A stretch of DNA of 64,000 nt from Tretioscincus oriximinensis (GCA_022410635.1 JAJVDF010000167.1:649692-713691), one strand, 5' to 3'; shown: positions 24,546 through 37,690, numbered from the stretch's first letter. Made by a program: numbers and translations. The notes: generated from the letters alone by a model not told the origin.

Positions 24546-25955
24546 AAACATAAAGTTGAGAAAAAGAGGAAAAAAATACATTATGTCATGAAGTGCTTTT
24601 ACTCATGATAAAAGAGGTCATAAATTTGAATAACAAACACCAAACAAATAAAGCATTGTGATTAATGACAGAATAGTCAGATTCTTTTTGGGTTCCTCTC
24701 ACAAAGGCTTTGGCAGCTTGCCATACAGCAGTTTTTAGTAGCTTATACAGATGTAGTACCTTAGATTTCTTTGTAACTTGACAGTGCAATTCAGAAAATA
24801 TAGGAAAGGGAAACAAAGCTGTTTGTTATCTCTTTGACCCATTTCCTGCAGTGTCAAACTGATGAGAAAAAAGAAGCTTCTTGCAGACAAAGAGAAAGGG
24901 GGTTGGGACTCTCATAAAAGATAGATTAACCCTATGCAGTTATCACATAAGTGTCAATAACAAAATGTGAGTGGGGCTGTGTATTGTTTCCTTCGATTTA
25001 TTTATTTATTTTAGTCTCACACCTGTCATACCTCAAGATAACTATCCATCATGGAGTCAAAGTGGCGAGTAACTGTGTGGTCCTTTGATAAGAACAGTGA
25101 CAAAATTTGTCTTTTTCTCCTCCTACAGGTTTCAAGTAATGGGCTAACAGCGGGTTAAGACAAAATAGGCCTGGATTTGACTGACTGTTCAGGCAACAAA
25201 GCAAGGACAGCTGCAGGAACAGCCTGTAAAACAGTTTAGGTTGAGATGGATATTGGAAGTAGCATGTAAAATTAAAATTAAATCGATGGTAAATGAAATA
25301 CTCTTCATAAAAGGAAATTATTTTCATACATTAAACAGGGAGCTTTGGAAAAAGCCAAACCACAGTCTTAGCATTCCTTTATTCCTTTACTCAGAGNGGA
25401 ACTGTTTCCAGTGAGATGAAATGACTTAAAAATTGGAAGAATTCTGAATGGGTTTTCTGAAGAAAAAATGCTGGTCCTTGTATGAGCTTTAACTGACCAT
25501 CTGTATGTGGGGAAAAAAGCAGAAGTTAGCTAAAGCTGTGATTCCCAGTGAAGTAAAAAAATAAAAATATCCCAATAGTTCAGTTTATTTAAGTAGCTGG
25601 TTTGCATGATCTGCTATATAAAATATATATGAGGTGTCAGAGTCTATATCATGTTGCCTCACCTCTCATTAACTGCATCCCGTGTCCTGTTCTTCTACTC
25701 AGAATCATGCATCATATTAATTGAGACAGGAGCTTCATGCAGTTCCTCTTCCTGGCCATAATTCCTTTCTTCTTTTATCATTAAAGAAGCCATTAAAAAA
25801 AGAATGAAAGTGAGTCACAGTATCTAAGTATCTACTGTTCTATAGACAGATTGCTGCCTGCTAATTTCTCTTCCTAGTTGGTTAAAGTGGCAACTTCACA
25901 GTCTTCAAAACAGACATCTGCTCCTTGAGATGTGCTAAAGCAACATGTTTTAGGG
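24546..25955. other. no recognised feature
   Basis: AT-rich DNA. A pyrimidine tract followed by CAG near 25110-25130 is acceptor-like, but no donor or conserved frame accompanies it. Confidence 0.45.
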
Positions 25956-25959
25956 GTAC

Positions 25960-26370
25960 AGTGGCCTAGAGGGACTCGCACCCCTGCCTACACATCTTTT
26001 GCTAATCCGTGTCACTTGCAAAGGCTTCCTTGGGAAGTGTGCACTGGCACCATGGCGATGGGCAGGACATCACAATGACGACACTCCNGCGTGCTACCTT
26101 CCCTGATTGGCTGCTGGACTGTCATCTCATGTGAGTACATGGCAAGATCTTGCTCCAGCAGTGATGAAGCAGGACACAAGGGAGAATGGAGGCAGACTGC
26201 TGGCAAGCTTTGTGACTGCATCATCATTTCCCCACTCTCAGAAGGAGCAGGGCAACAGGGCTTTTCTGGGCAATCAGCATGGATAGCCCACCATTCTGTG
26301 CAGCAGAGCAGACCCCAGGGTGCTCCCATCCATAGGATGGATGGATGCACCCTGTGGGCCTTTTGGAAAA
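25960..26370. other. GC-rich block of unknown nature
   Basis: Clearly richer in G+C than the flanks, with overlapping open frames on both strands (26091-26441 plus, 26012-26383 minus), as expected by chance in GC-rich DNA. 'catggcaagatcttg' (26139-26153) recurs at 35719-35733 inside a Harbinger-like MITE, so a transposon origin is plausible. No terminal repeats were found. Confidence 0.4.
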
Positions 26371-26455
26371 AAAGCACTATCAAATTTAGTAGGCTAGGCT
26401 ACTATTTTTTGTTACTATTGTTTTTTCAATTGGTAATATAATTAAATATAATTGC

Positions 26456-26515
26456 CATTTATGTAGGTTAATCATCTTAAGCACTCATTTACGTAGGTTA
26501 GTCATCCTAAGCAGC
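26456..26515. repeat. 30-bp tandem duplication
   Basis: Two adjacent 30-bp units starting CATTTATGTAGGTTAATCAT and CATTTACGTAGGTTAGTCAT. They differ at about five positions. Confidence 0.9.
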
Positions 26516-28480
26516 ATCAGAAAGGACTAATGAAAAATACTTTTTGCTTCTGAGGTGGAATGTTATGAATATAAGAAAATAGTGCAGCTTCTTTTTGAAA
26601 TATTGAATGAGAAGGGAAGGACTAGCTTAGAGAGAGAAATGTTGAATAAGGAGATAGAACTAATTAAATGTATTGTGTCAGATAAATAAATTAACAAGAT
26701 ATGTTGTTTGGGTAATCCTAGGCTAAAATACAGTGAAAAGTAAAAGACATTTCATTTTTTTAAAAAACATTTGTTTAGGACTGGTTGTATTCTTTGTCAA
26801 ACAATCGGCTTGATTATTTTGTAGTTATATAAACATCTAGATATCTCTTGTCTTGAATGAGGTTAGAGGTTTTTAACAATGGTTGCTTCATTATCTAGTT
26901 TGAGACTGATAAAATATATGGAGAAAAAAACCTACTCTGTCCTCACTGACTCTTATTCTGGACTATATCTTGGGTCCTGTCACAGCCTGTACATGGTAGG
27001 CTCCTAATCCAAGATATAAGCACAATAAAGCTGAGTGGGGACAGGGCTGTATTTAGGCAAAATATAACTACCGGGAGTTGTAAGAAGATAATTTTTTATT
27101 GCTTTTATTATTATAAAATCCTTAGTAGCTGAGGGAAGAGGGGAAGTAAAATAAGTACATAAATACATAAAGTAAATAAGTCAGTAAGTAAATTGCAGCC
27201 CATGGACAAAATATAACCAAAAAGGCCTGGCTATATCTTTACACATTAAAACTTCGTTAAGTGGAAGTAACATGAGTTATTAATAACTGAATAGAAACAT
27301 AAGAGGCAAGAGACCCAGTCCTAACTTAGGTAACTCAGCTTTCTAGAGGCACCCAAGAGGGAATGGCATATATCAGGATGGGGAAGGTGTACTGTGGCAC
27401 ATTATTTAATTATTTGGACAGTTTATATCTTACTATATAACTCAGCCTTTAACAGAGAAAAGTTAAAAGAATGTTAAAAAATGGTAACAATTTTCAAAAG
27501 GAAGCGGGTAAAAAGGTTATAAAAAAGGCAAGATGTTCTGGGGCATCAAGCAACAGATCAAACAAATACACTTTTCATTTATGATAGAAGATACTTAATG
27601 TAGATGTCTGGCATGCATCTGTATGGAGATAATTTCACAATCTGGAGACCATTACAGCTATGTTATGGCCTTTTGTGATCCTACATGTGCAAAACCTGGA
27701 CTATTTGAAGTGACATTCAGCCATGGCCTGCTAAACTAACATTTACAATGGCATTAAAGATATAGGAAATAGGAAATCCACCTTTCCTATCAGAGCACCC
27801 TGTCTATCACTTTAGACTGATCTAGAGCATTGGCCTCTACAAGACTAGAACCATTTCACTTCTTGCATACATTCATATTTAAGATACGCATAGCAATATT
27901 GGAGAACAACAGAATATCTATGTGGTTCTAGAAATGGAAAATAAATACATAGCTGCTCAACTGTTTTTCTTGAAATGTTAGTTTGAAATCAGAACTAAGC
28001 ACTTGAGTAAAATTGCTTTATAGATATGATAGTAGTGTTCTGTTTTTTCTCATTGTCACTTTAGTATAACTTCTTTTAAGTAGTGACAGACCTATAAATC
28101 AATCAGGAACATTAGTATAACTGTTCCATATCTCAATCCCATTGAACTGCAAATGCAATTTATTTATCAAACACAAATGCCAGTCAGGGTCCAAGGTCTC
28201 ATTGGTATTTTTTCTAACAGTCATTTCTCTTTCCAGCACCACTCCTTTACATATGAAGGTCACATATGAAACTTACCTGCTTATTCCATGCATCACTATT
28301 CCCTAATATAAGGTCCTTCATGGGAAGGCCTGCAGTGCATGTCAACCCAGATGAATGCAATTAAAATAATATCGAATGTGTGCGTGATGATAATGTCAAG
28401 GGATGCTGTAAGTCTACCCATATCCATACAGAACCTAAAATGGCAGTGAGATGGATAGCGTTAAAATATAAATTCTCTCC
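26516..28480. other. mostly unrecognised; imperfect hairpin at 26945-27045
   Basis: AT-rich DNA. Between 26945 and 27045, arms 'gtcctcactgactcttattc' and, reversed, 'gtccccactcagctttattg' form an imperfect hairpin. The adjoining 'caaaatataactaccgg' (27058-27074) is found reversed near 33593-33612. This may be a decayed MITE. Nothing else is supported. Confidence 0.45.
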
Positions 28481-29145
28481 TTCATAAATACCTCGCGGCG
28501 CACTTGGGCAATGTGAGTGTTGTGGGTGAGNCTTGCTGGCAGGGGACAATGGCACGACGTCCAAATGATTAGGGCTCCAGAATCGGGCCATGGATGTGCC
28601 TGCCACTGGAGGAGAGTGCAGAGGAGACGGTGCTGAGTGGTGTATATTTAAGTGTATGGCATGCCTCCCTCACTGCTGCTGCTGTGAGTTGGCAAAGGTC
28701 CTGTCTCCCTTCCCTCGTCATGGCAATATGTGGCAGTTGTGCATCTTGGCTGGCCATTGGGGATAGTTAATAGCTGTGTGGGCAGTTTTCCCCTAGCTGT
28801 CCCATATTTGGTGGAAGGCCTTGTTAAAGGGTTCGTCATCATGTACTTGCCCTTGGGGAGGGGTTGGAAGCNTAACGTGACCTTGAGTCGGGGAGTGGGT
28901 GACTCAACATAGGCTGCNATCTTGTGAGCCCCAGTTAAACCTCCTTGATCCTCCGGTGGTCTGCCTCAAGCATGGGCTGGATGGAGCTCACAGAGGTGCC
29001 AACTGGTGGCTGCCTTAAGCATGGGCTGGGCAGACTGAGCAAGATGGTATCCATCCGGTGCCGGGTGGGCCGGGCGAGGCTTGCAGGAGGCAAGCTTAAA
29101 AGGTGTTGCCAGTCCTTGGGTCCAGCCAACTAAGCAGGCTGTGCA
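28481..29145. other. GC-rich block with three N calls, unknown
   Basis: It contains CpG-bearing segments ('cctcgcggcgcac', 'ccggtgccgggtgggccggg') unlike the AT-rich surroundings. A short internal repeat 'aagcatgggctgg' occurs at 28967-28979 and 29017-29029. Open frames occur on both strands with no family signature. It could be a young GC-rich repeat, an LTR or the 5' region of a LINE, or a CpG island. I cannot decide from sequence alone. Confidence 0.4.
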
Positions 29146-29939
29146 GGACTGTCAACCAGATGCACTTTCCTTATACACTCCTACTACCATGGCCTTTTTT
29201 CCTCCAATTCACAATGCAATTCACAATGATCAATTAAGTGTATCTGCTAATGCATAAATTTGACTCTCTTCAAGTATGGTAATATCTCAAGTACTGTGTA
29301 CTTAAAAATATTCTATACGTAATCCTTTTAATAAATGGTGAAATGGTTTGGTTTGTGGCCCTGTCAACTACACCATAGCCCGCAACTTATTTTCCTGTAG
29401 CAAAGGAATGCCATAAAGAGCCAGAACTGTTAGGAAAATAACCTATCAGTCTTTAGTCCTTAACTGCCATTTGTGTTCAATGAATAGCAGTTCTCAACAC
29501 CTTATTACAAAATCCTAATCTATTATATCAGGATCAATTGATACATGCCTTCCCCCAAAGCATGTTAATCAGCAATAATTTTATTCTAATGAATGACGAG
29601 CAGATTCTTGACAATATGGGCTCTTTATGCTTTTATTCACTAAAACCTAAATCTCAATGCATTTGTGACTAGATTTTTTCTTACCAGTGTCACACACATA
29701 CACAATTTTACAACCAAACCTAAATCAAGAAATGAAGGTAAAATCATTTGTACATAGGGGTGGGTTTTTTATAAAAAAAAAAAAGTGGTCCAGAAATAGC
29801 TTGAAGTTGGTAATATCAGCAAGATCATGTATTAATCTATATTGAAGTACAAAAATGCAGTTCCAAAATGTGTTGACCTGCCTTTAATAAGCACTCGTGA
29901 TGTGAGACAAGATCAGCTGCTTTTGACCTCTTTAATTAA
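29146..29939. other. no recognised feature
   Basis: AT-rich DNA, nothing supported. Confidence 0.55.
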
Positions 29940-29941
29940 TA

Positions 29942-30019
29942 TACTGCTCAAAACAATTAAGGGAACACTTTAACATAACATGTTATGCTAAGGTGTTCCC
30001 TTACTTGTTTTGAGCAGTA
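29942..30019. mobile_element. 78-bp hairpin MITE (Tc1/mariner-type, TA target)
   Basis: A near-perfect palindrome. The left arm starts TACTGCTCAAAACAATTAAG and the reversed right arm starts TACTGCTCAAAACAAGTAAG, meeting at AACATGTT. TA dinucleotides flank it (29940-29941 and 30020-30021). It belongs to the same family as 13076-13151. It consists of little more than two fused terminal inverted repeats. Confidence 0.9.
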
Positions 30020-30021
30020 TA

Positions 30022-33000
30022 TATATATATTCAGCCACTGAGATTTATTCAACCTTTATAGCATAGTAGTGACGTCATCATCATGACACAATACAGTACA
30101 ATATTCAACCTCATCTTTATGCATCTTCTAAATTAAAAACACACATGACACAACACCTGGATATTGTAGTACAAAAACCTGGCATTAAGCAAAAAAGCCT
30201 CAGCAATACCTTATGCAGAACACAATTTCATTTATGTTGTCTCGTATAATATAGTTTGTGTGTGCTGAAATTATGCCATCAACGTTAATGATGTCAGTCA
30301 ATGAAAGAAGTTCCTGAAACATCATTAGTNCATAGCTTTCATAGAGCCTGGAAATTCCAATCTTAGGGATTGAGGTAGGTTCCGCATGACAGCAGAACTT
30401 GCACCATACAGTAAATAATACTCTCAGAAGTGGAATAATTTACTTGCACATTTTTTGGTGTCCTGGAGAGTAGAACATTGTTCACTGATTCTGTCCCGGA
30501 TTATTTTAGGTAGCACAAGACATTGCTGTAGAAGTCAGCTATTTTCCTGAACTCAGCAACAAAGAGTGCACTGAACCAGTATATCCAAACAATAAGGTCT
30601 GCACACATCTGCAGAATGAAGTCAGGGTTTTTTAGACAATGCCAAGACAATGTTTTATAGAATGCCAAGAGTGTGGCAAGTGTTTCCAGGGCGCAGGATC
30701 ATGCAAATTGTGTCCCCACCCCACAATCAAGTTCACAGTGCAATTAAATTCCCTGGCATGAGTCTCCACAAAGGGAAGGTGTTGCCTTTGCCCATCAAAA
30801 CTGTGGCTGTAATGTTGGCAGCCAAACACACATACAAACTTACTTCCACTGCAATTAAAGTCACACATATTCCACACATGAACAAGCTTGTTTTCATTGT
30901 GATTAAAGTCAAACATTCATAGGAAAGCAATCCATTTCCCTGAGTGAAGATCAGCTGTGATTTTGATATTGAATGGGGCAAGCTATTTCCTCTCTCTTTC
31001 TTTAAGTCACAATCACTTCTTAGCTAGTCATAAGAATGGAAATGGATAAGCTTTCCTTCGGACAAAATCTTCTCTGTGGTTTTCCCTGAGTGAGCCCAGC
31101 ATTTGTCCCATAGCCAGCATATGTTCTGAAATATCTGACTGCATACATTTCAACTTCTGGTTCTGCTTTTTCTTCCTGGCTGTTTCAGCTTTTTGCAAGC
31201 AATATTCTGTTTGCACAAAGGATTAAGAAAGCGTACACAAAGTTTTGATGATTTACAAAATCGCTTCTACCTCTTCACCAATTGAGAAATATGTCATATC
31301 TATTATGGTCCTTAAGGAACTTCATTATATCTTAACTTATTTAATTTATTTCGGTTTGGGGTGAATTCTTTTAAATGAGGTACTTGAAACTTGGAAACAA
31401 GTGAATTCTGGTTCAATCCACAAAAGATTAAGAAAACTGTTCTCTGGGACCCCAGGACTCCTAAAAGACCCCAAATTATAGCTCCCAATAGTTTTGCCAT
31501 CAGCTCTACAAGGCCAATTATGGAACTATAATTAAATAACAGAAGATAATTATTGGATAACTCACTACTTTTATGCATTACTGAGCACATAGAAACAACT
31601 ATCTGCTTTTCTTATATTGACTTATGCTGGGGATATCACAAGTTCAAATAGCTTCCACAAGTGGCATCTACATATTATATAATGTAGACCCTATGTTTGA
31701 CTGTTAAATTATCCAGAAAATGCATCCAAGACTATGCAGGCAGATGTCATTGATAAAGAAAAGTATGCACAGATTTAAAGTAGTGCCTGGCAAACTATGA
31801 AAAACTGGCATCATCATATTTTTACTATGTTGCAAAACAGAGAGCAAGAAGAGGGAGGAGCAGGAGTTAATTTAACATTTGTACATGTCATTCCAAATAC
31901 TGCAAAATAACTATCCATTTTGTCTTTTGGCACCTAAGTGGCAAAATGCAAGCCTGAATTACTGGCAGGCCTCTTCCTCACTTTAATTCTCTCGTTTGGG
32001 CTAATCAGCAAAGGGCCTGGTTTGTAGAATGTCTCCAGCAGAAGAGAAGGTTGGTTTTGATGATCTCTTGCTCTCCCCACATTTAATGATTCTATATCAT
32101 GCCAGTTAAGTTTCTTGTACCTTGTATTTCCAGCAGAGCTAACGTATTCTTGTTGTTCTTTGAATAAAAATAGCTTTAAACACTTCACTTGTTAACTGCT
32201 TTGCTTAGTCNCATGCAGTTCTTTAGGGGAAATGATCCCTGCTTTGAAAGGAGCTTTTGATCCATGCCATATAACACATGAAACAAAGGACAAGTACAAT
32301 AAAATTCTCCAGGTTAAGTAACTGAAACACAGAAATGGTTGGACATCTGTGTGACAAACCAAAATGCAAGGTATATCACGTGCATTGCCATACTTGAAAT
32401 ACACAGAGGACCATTTCTTCTCATTCCAGACTCCAAACTCTAATTAGTTATCTGTATAAATGAGATTCCTTTACCATTTCAAGTTTCAGAGGTCATTTTC
32501 AGACTTGGAAAGCAAACTTCCTCAAAAATGTCATTCTCCCTCATTTTAAATTCTCTGTTCAACAAAAAAATATAGAAAAAGTAAAGTTTAAAAATAATTC
32601 AAGCTACATTTTTATAAGAAAACTTTGTATCATATTTAGAAATACATAAGAAACATAAAAACCGATACAAGATTATTCCAGATATTGCAAAAATACCTTT
32701 CTATGTAGAAATGCATCATCATCATCAATAATTATTAATTACACTGCAAATTGTCTTAGTATTTGGAAAATACTTATTTTGATGAACTTACATAATATAG
32801 GTAAACATTTAGTATCTATATATATTTTATTCCATGTAAAGGTGATCATAAAGAAGAGACTTCTGCGTCTTAGTTTTTTCTCTTTTTATCATTTATTCAT
32901 GATGTATTCATGTATTTCTCATTCCCCTTCTCTCATTAGTCTACCTGTAACAATCTTTTTCCACTTAAATGGGAATAGGGAGACCTCCAGATGTTGCTGT

Positions 33001-34378
33001 ACTCCAGCACTAATCAGCAGAATCTTGATGTAAAATGTTCAGTATTGACTAGCCAAGCACAGCTGAAATGCCATTGCCTTTAATGTGTCTATAGATTTTG
33101 TCTGTGATTATTTTTAACATACTCAGCGTCCTTGGGTTTTTCTTTCAGTTTGGCTTCCAGTCTTAGGTTCCAAATACACCCATATTGTTGATTATCATTA
33201 TTTGAACCCATGGTCTTATAACTAAGGACTTCTGGAATCACTGCTGCTATGGCATATTTAATTTGCTAATTCTGGTTACCATATTGATGCATTTGTGAAA
33301 GTAGTTTTGGTTGATAGTAGCAAATTTACTCTACTCTATTGATTATTATGTCCCTTCTCATTCTTATGTAGACCTAGGCTACATTTTCATGATTTCATCA
33401 GTATTGTTGTGGATTAGACATGTTCCTTGTAGCCTGTCAGTCTCCAGTTATGATAGCTGTTTCCTCTTGATTATATCTGAGCAATGAGTAGCATATTCAG
33501 TGAATATGGTCTTTTAAGCACCCATAGTTCCTTGTCCACTTCTCACTGACTTTCCAATTAAAATTAAAAATATTAATATTTAAGTACCACCAGTAGCTAT
33601 ATTTTGCCTAAATATGGCCCTGTCCAGGGGTTATTAAAAACCTAATTAACAATAAGTTCCCTAATACAATAGTAACTTTTTCCTTTTCATGTATATAATA
33701 CATGTCTTGTGATTTGTCAGCCTGCATTTATAGTACAATCTGTTTCATTCCTTTTTTNAAAAAAAAATCTTCCCTTCTGCTATTCTCTTGTGGTCTTGCT
33801 TCTGAGTGTATGATCCATAATCCCACCAATAGAAATAATTTCATATGTTTTCACTGAAAGCATCACATGCATTTCTGTGCAGTGTCAAAATGCTCCAGAC
33901 AAGGATACTGTAGTGCCTTGGTACTGCCACAGAGAAATTATAATTTTTAGAGTTCTTTAAAGACCTATCAGGAAAAAAGGTGTTTCAGTAAGTCATTAAA
34001 CTGATATCCCAGCACTATGTAACCAACACATGTGACAAATAATTCATTATGACACTACCATCACTCCCCCAAAGCAATTGTCTAGATGCAGCCTAATTCT
34101 TTTTTTTTCAACCTTTTTCCTCATTTAGTCAGTGGGTATCACAAGGTATTACTGTAGCAATTGTTCCCGAGTAAGATAAATTTCTATGCAAATATTATTG
34201 AAAGATCTTGATTATGTAAACAGGCACCAATTAATAAAACAATGGCTGTATAAGATTAATAAATTTTGTTCCAAAATTACTCAGGAACTATTGCCTCAAT
34301 ACAATGAACAAATTAAACACAATACAATACAATCAGATCGAAGGGAAGAATTAAATACAGAACAAAAGAATCCAAGAA
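30022..34378. other. long stretch without recognised genes
   Basis: AT-rich DNA with N calls at 30330, 32211 and 33758. The open frames at 30632-30981 (both strands) and 31934-32188 (minus) have no recognised domain. The frame 34186-34383 (plus, polar, Q/K-rich) ends where the CR1 starts. It might be a fragment of an older retroelement cut by that insertion, but no motif confirms it. Confidence 0.45.
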
Positions 34379-35440
34379 CCTAAGAGGAGCCCTAGTGAAT
34401 TGGGCTGGAGCCCATCTAGTCCAGAATTCTGTCTCCCACAGTGGCCCACCAGTTGCACCTGGGCAGTCTGGAACAGAAGAAGGTAAAATCTTCACTTGAT
34501 CTCGACTCCCTGGAAATGGTATTTCAGGAATACTCCCTCCATCTCAGAGGCAACATCAAAAGAATCATCCTAGTAGCTATTTATACCCTTGGTCTCTATG
34601 AACTTGTCTAATCCTGTCTTAAAGCTATCCAGGCTGCTAGCTACTACTACCTCTTCTGGAAGTACATTTAACAGGCTGATGACCCTCTGGGTGAAAAAAA
34701 TATTTTCCTTTGTAAGTCATCATACTTCTGCCCATTAGATTCAAGGAATGCCCCCTGGTCCGAGTGTTGTGTAATAGAGAAAATATTTTTCTCTATTCAC
34801 CTTATCTAGCCCATGTATGATTTTATATACTTCCATCAGGTCACCACTCAATGTCTTTCGAGGCTGAAGAGGCCCATACATTGCAATCAGATTTCCCTTG
34901 ATTATTCTTGTTGCCCTTTTATGCAACCTCTTTAGTTCTACAATATCCTTTTTGAGATGTGGTGACCAGAATCGCATACAGCATTTCAAATGCGGCCTCA
35001 CCACAGATTTATAAAGAAGCAAAACATCACTTGCCAACTTGTTTTCAATTCCATTCTTAATTATTCATAATACTGAATTTGTTTTTTCACTGCTGCTGCA
35101 CACTCGATTGTTACCTTCATTGAGCTGTCCACCAACATTCCAAGATCCATTTCCTGCTCTGTAACGAGAAGCTTGGTTCCCATCAGCTGGTATTTGGGTT
35201 CTTTGCCCCTATGTGCATGACTTTGCACTTGCTTAAGCTGAAGTGCATTTGCCACTTTGTTGCCCTCTCACCCAATTTCAGGAGTTCACTCTGGAGCTCC
35301 TTACAATCACTTTCAGTTTTCACTACCTGAACAGTTTAGGATCATCAGCAAACTTGGCTATTTCATTATTTACCTCAGCACCCAGATCATTTATGAATAT
35401 ATTGAAAAGCACAGTTCCCAGTACTGATCCCTTGGGGCTT
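34379..35440 (-). mobile_element. CR1-type LINE, 5'-truncated, with RT C-terminal remnants
   Basis: Reversed CR1. The plus strand begins 'cctaagaggagccctag', continues with the conserved 'catctagtccagaattctg' segment, and reaches the RT C-terminal region. Minus-strand frame 34741-35037 contains LYKSVVRPHLKC, RATRIIKG and GDLMEVYKIIHGLDKVNRE, typical of CR1 ends. Frame 35061-35255 continues with QEMDLGMLVDSS. Stops and shifts separate them. Unlike most copies here, its 3' end (34379 side) has lost the TTATGTTC repeats except for 'ctaag'. Confidence 0.9.
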
Positions 35441-35545
35441 AGAAGTGATGCCATTCACATTCTACAGGCTCCAGCTGATGCTGAATGCCAGAAAATATTT
35501 TTCAGCAGCTTTTAATGTAGACTAGAGCTAGGATAGGAACATTAA

Positions 35546-35903
35546 GGCCTTGTGTACACAAGAGATTAAAGCCTGGATCAGGCAACTCCAGCACATGGGC
35601 TCATGGGTTGTCATGGGTTGTCAGCAATCCTTTATTCCATGACTTTTGAGAGTGGATATATTCCAATTTTGTGGTGACGCACCATAAAATCTGCTCCCAA
35701 AATTGCACGCATCCTTGCCATGGCAAGATCTTGGCTGAAGTTGTGTGAGAAGCTGCCGCACGAGAGCCACATCAGTTCAACAGCAGCATCACTCACATGT
35801 AGGCCACTTTGCAATTACCCAGGTAATTGTGCCCTGTGGGAACAATGGTTTATTCCCAGGATATTCTATAACCCGAGTTTTAAGCCTTCCTGTGCACAGG
35901 GCC
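35546..35903. mobile_element. PIF/Harbinger-like MITE
   Basis: The 358-bp element is flanked by TAA at 35543-35545 and 35904-35906. The left end is GGCCTTGTGTACACAAGAGA. The reversed right end is GGCCCTGTGCACAGGAAGGC, so the first 14 bases match at all but two positions. The interior contains a tandem 'catgggttgt' (about 35602-35622). No transposase is encoded, and the small minus-strand frame 35632-35814 shows no Harbinger motif. Confidence 0.8.
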
Positions 35904-35906
35904 TAA

Positions 35907-37190
35907 GATTTACATTCCATTGTGTGAGAGCAGCAGAAGACATTGCTGAATGGTTTATTAGTATGATTCTATGGATCTTAATCCACAAACACTTGAACTC
36001 ATTAGTAAAACTAATGAGCTTCAAGGGTTTGTGGAGTAAGATCGATAGAATCAAACTTTTCACGTTGCACTTTTGAAGCCTTTCCCATTGCATCTCTACG
36101 TTACATGTATATTTCTCTAAATATGCCTGAACTCATTTCTAATGTAGCAGAAATGCATTTTTATAGTCTTTTCTGAACAAATAAAGAGGTTTCTAAAAGC
36201 AATAGACAGATTTTTTTAAAGTGTTATTGCTTTCAACCATTGCAATTGATGTAACTTGCATTACAGAAAGTAAAATCTACATGAAACTAGCTGCTTTTTC
36301 TATGCCTTTCTCTCTTTAAACTTTATTTATAGCCTTGCAAAATACTTGCATTCACATAACCTACCTTTACAGACTTGCCAGAAGATTAATGATATCACAG
36401 TGTTCTTGAGAACAGAAATGTGTCTACCACAGTATTGAATAATTTTTTTCTTTCACACATTAAAAGTGAAATGAGTCCTCTTAAATAGCAAGGGCAATGC
36501 ATTATGCAGANTTGCCTTATAGACATACCATACTAGCTGTCCTGAATCACAGATTACTTTTATATGAAGCATTTTGTAAAAAGCACAAACTTTAGACAAT
36601 CTAATTCACAGAGCTCTAGTTGGAACATGATTTAGAACAATGACTTTAAGGGTTCTAAACTTTTTTCACATAATCTGCTACTGAAAATCTTTAAGTAAGA
36701 GTCATAGAATACACAGTTTTCCATAATTTGGTACTGTTTAACCCTTTTGTATTCTTGTCTTTTACTTTCCCAATCTGTGACTGATGAGTCAGTTGGGCTT
36801 TTGTTTGTGAACCAGAGCTCACGTACTCAAGACAGAGAGAGGGAGAAAAAAACATTAATTATAGTGGACAACTGCATTTAAATTGGCAGTAATTTTAGTG
36901 GGCTTTCATACAGATTGGTATAGAACTGCAGCCTTACATTACTGAAGCCCAGGTGTGCCAGTCTGTCATTGTATTCCTTTCGAAGATCTTCGAAGACACA
37001 CCTCCTTAACCTGTGCCTTTGGTTGAAGAAATGCCATTTTTCTTCCCATTGTAGACCCTGTTTTGATTCTGTTTTCAATAAGTCAATTTTGTACTGTTGT
37101 TTTTGGTTCCCCCCCCCCCCCGAGACCTTCAAGTATAAATAAATCAATTCCAGTGTAGAGTATGGCAACTACAGTGGCATGTGAGCGGCA
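35907..37190. other. no recognised feature
   Basis: AT-rich DNA, N at 36511. The C-run at 37110-37122 is a simple homopolymer. The frame 36878-37168 (minus) has no family signature. Confidence 0.55.
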
Positions 37191-37535
37191 GGCTCCTATT
37201 CTGAAATATAGCTCAGAATAAGGCATAGGCTACATGCACACAATGAGGGGAACTGGGTGAAATCTGCAATCTAAAAGTGATTGTGGATTTAGCTGGGATT
37301 TTCCAGGCACATACATACCCTGGAATACATGCGGAGCTTGTCTGAGGCTGACGAGACGAAGTAGGAGCAATGACTGCGTGTTTCCAGACAGCTGTGCAGG
37401 CAGCTCCTAATTGAGGATACAGGGATTTTGCCATGCAGCCAGAAAAGATCTGTAATAGGAGATTCCTCTTCTATTGCAGCATTTTTCCGGTTGCATGGTG
37501 AAGCCTCACGAAACCTCCATTAACGCATATGACTG
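37191..37535. mobile_element. Harbinger-like repeat related to 799-1156 (putative)
   Basis: 'ggctacatgcacac' (37229-37242) looks like a Harbinger-type end. Downstream 'tgtggatttagctggga', 'acatacatacc' and 'tctattgcagca...ttgcatgg.gaagcctc' follow in the same order as in the element at 799-1156. Flanking duplications and a matching right end were not found, so borders are provisional. Confidence 0.45.
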
Positions 37536-37584
37536 AGCTGCGATGATATTTGAACATAGGACCAAGAACAAGGTAAGAAAATGT

Positions 37585-37690
37585 ATGAACAGTTTTATTT
37601 ATTTATTTTTATATTCCATCCTATATGCAACAGTCTCAGGGAGTATCTCAACAAAAGAATAATAAAAGCAGCTAGAGTAGAAATGTTAAA
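37585..37690 (-). repeat. LINE/SINE 3' tail remnant (putative)
   Basis: 'ttatttatttatttttatat', 'tccatcctatatgcaacagtctcaggg' in broken form and 'caacaaaagaataataaaag' resemble the reversed tail 'tatttatatcccgccct...ctcaggg' seen at 52391-52450. Decayed and short. Confidence 0.45.

Noticed and set aside
25110..25135. Acceptor-like pyrimidine tract before CAG
   Set aside because: Single splice-like site without a conserved frame or donor.
30632..30981. Cys/His-containing minus frame resembling a zinc finger
   Set aside because: Spacing of Cys and His does not fit a C2H2 or CCHC finger.
34186..34383. Polar plus-strand frame just before a CR1
   Set aside because: No reverse-transcriptase, gag or transposase motif; kept only as a remark in the stretch description.
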